Part shown: one piece after another, positions 63,730-64,000 of the stretch
How positions within the stretch are numbered: position 1 is the stretch's first letter
Layout: each line of letters starts with the position of its first letter
Origin: Aplidium turbinatum
Lineage: Eukaryota > Chordata > Ascidiacea > Aplousobranchia > Polyclinidae
Length of the DNA stretch: 64,000 nt
Assembly (NCBI GenBank): GCA_918807975.1
Contig: OU964920.1
Coordinates: 43,739,979 to 43,803,978 of the forward strand
Direction of reading: 5' to 3'
Notes under the pieces: generated by a model
The model's input: only the letters and a program-made list of their open reading frames with translations
What the model was told of the DNA's origin: nothing
Databases searched by the model: none
Made by a program: the position numbers and the translations under genes

Positions 63730-64000
63730 GCAGGCGCGAATCTAAGAGTTTTTTTCGGGGGGGCCAGAAAATTTAAAAATCAATTAAAAAGAAAAAAAAA
63801 GCTAAACAGATATGAACAATGATACTACGACATATACGATATGCTAGAAAATAGACATTAAAACAACCATTTTCATCAATTGTAATGCCGAGGGACTAAT
63901 ATCAGCTGTTTAGAAGCATATCAAACCATTTGATGCGGAAACATACAATTTTTCACAAAATTTCGGGGGAGGCCCGGGCCCCCCCCCATAAATCCGCGCC
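63730..64000. mobile_element. MITE cut by the window edge
   Basis: GCGCGAATCTAAGAG with a GGGGGGGCC run at the left, and GGGCCCGGGCCCCCCCCCAT then AAATCCGCGCC at the right edge: imperfect inverted ends of a hAT-like MITE. The right flank is outside the window, so no target duplication can be checked. Confidence 0.45.

Overview
This is eukaryotic, AT-rich, intron-containing genomic DNA with a very dense and varied load of transposons. The recognisable genes (Golgi-type fucosyltransferases, a secreted collagen-discoidin protein, small cysteine-rich PLAC8 proteins) and the mix of hAT MITEs, LINEs, a Penelope-like element and tRNA-derived SINEs fit a marine invertebrate. A tunicate or other invertebrate deuterostome is my tentative guess; nothing in the window proves it.

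Layout. 1-24 kb is an inverted, tail-to-tail pair of alpha-1,3-fucosyltransferase (GT10) genes. FUT-A (+, 1725-4532) lacks only its first exon, which would lie left of the window. FUT-B (-, 24017-13262) can be assembled from five exons whose phases agree, giving a 459-residue type II membrane protein. The two copies share introns and some old repeats but carry different later insertions (a LINE upstream of FUT-A exon 2; a hAT element plus a LINE in FUT-B intron 4; a 650-bp foldback array in FUT-B intron 1). 24.4-28 kb is a nest of hAT-type elements, several with perfect 8-bp target-site duplications. 28-38 kb is mostly repeats with one weakly supported short secreted-protein gene (-, 32313-31589). 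38.5-41.4 kb holds a four-exon gene for a secreted collagen-like plus F5/8C (discoidin) protein of 247 residues. 43.7-47 kb holds two tandem PLAC8-family genes, and a third is at 61.0-62.3 kb, all on the minus strand with the same two-exon structure. 53.06-57.92 kb is a 4.87-kb DNA transposon with about 145-bp terminal inverted repeats, encoding a decayed protein with an XPG/FEN-like nuclease region and cysteine motifs (Academ-like). It is followed at once by a Penelope-like element (57.94-59.70 kb) with long inverted arms.

The most unusual signals are: (1) interspersed repeats carrying hammerhead-ribozyme-like cores (1.9, 2.2, 38.9 and 46.6 kb); (2) the Academ-like XPG-nuclease transposon; (3) a large inverted array of a GTCGAC-containing 17-18-bp unit flanking telomere-type TTAGGG repeats, about 65 bp from a splice donor; (4) hAT elements nested three deep; and (5) a last exon nearly identical between the two fucosyltransferase genes although their other exons and introns have diverged, suggesting gene conversion.

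The genes do not form a pathway. The fucosyltransferases act in the Golgi on glycans, the discoidin protein is probably secreted and sugar- or surface-binding, and the PLAC8 proteins are small cysteine-rich membrane-associated or intracellular proteins. Boundaries of repeats are by eye and approximate unless a target-site duplication is given.
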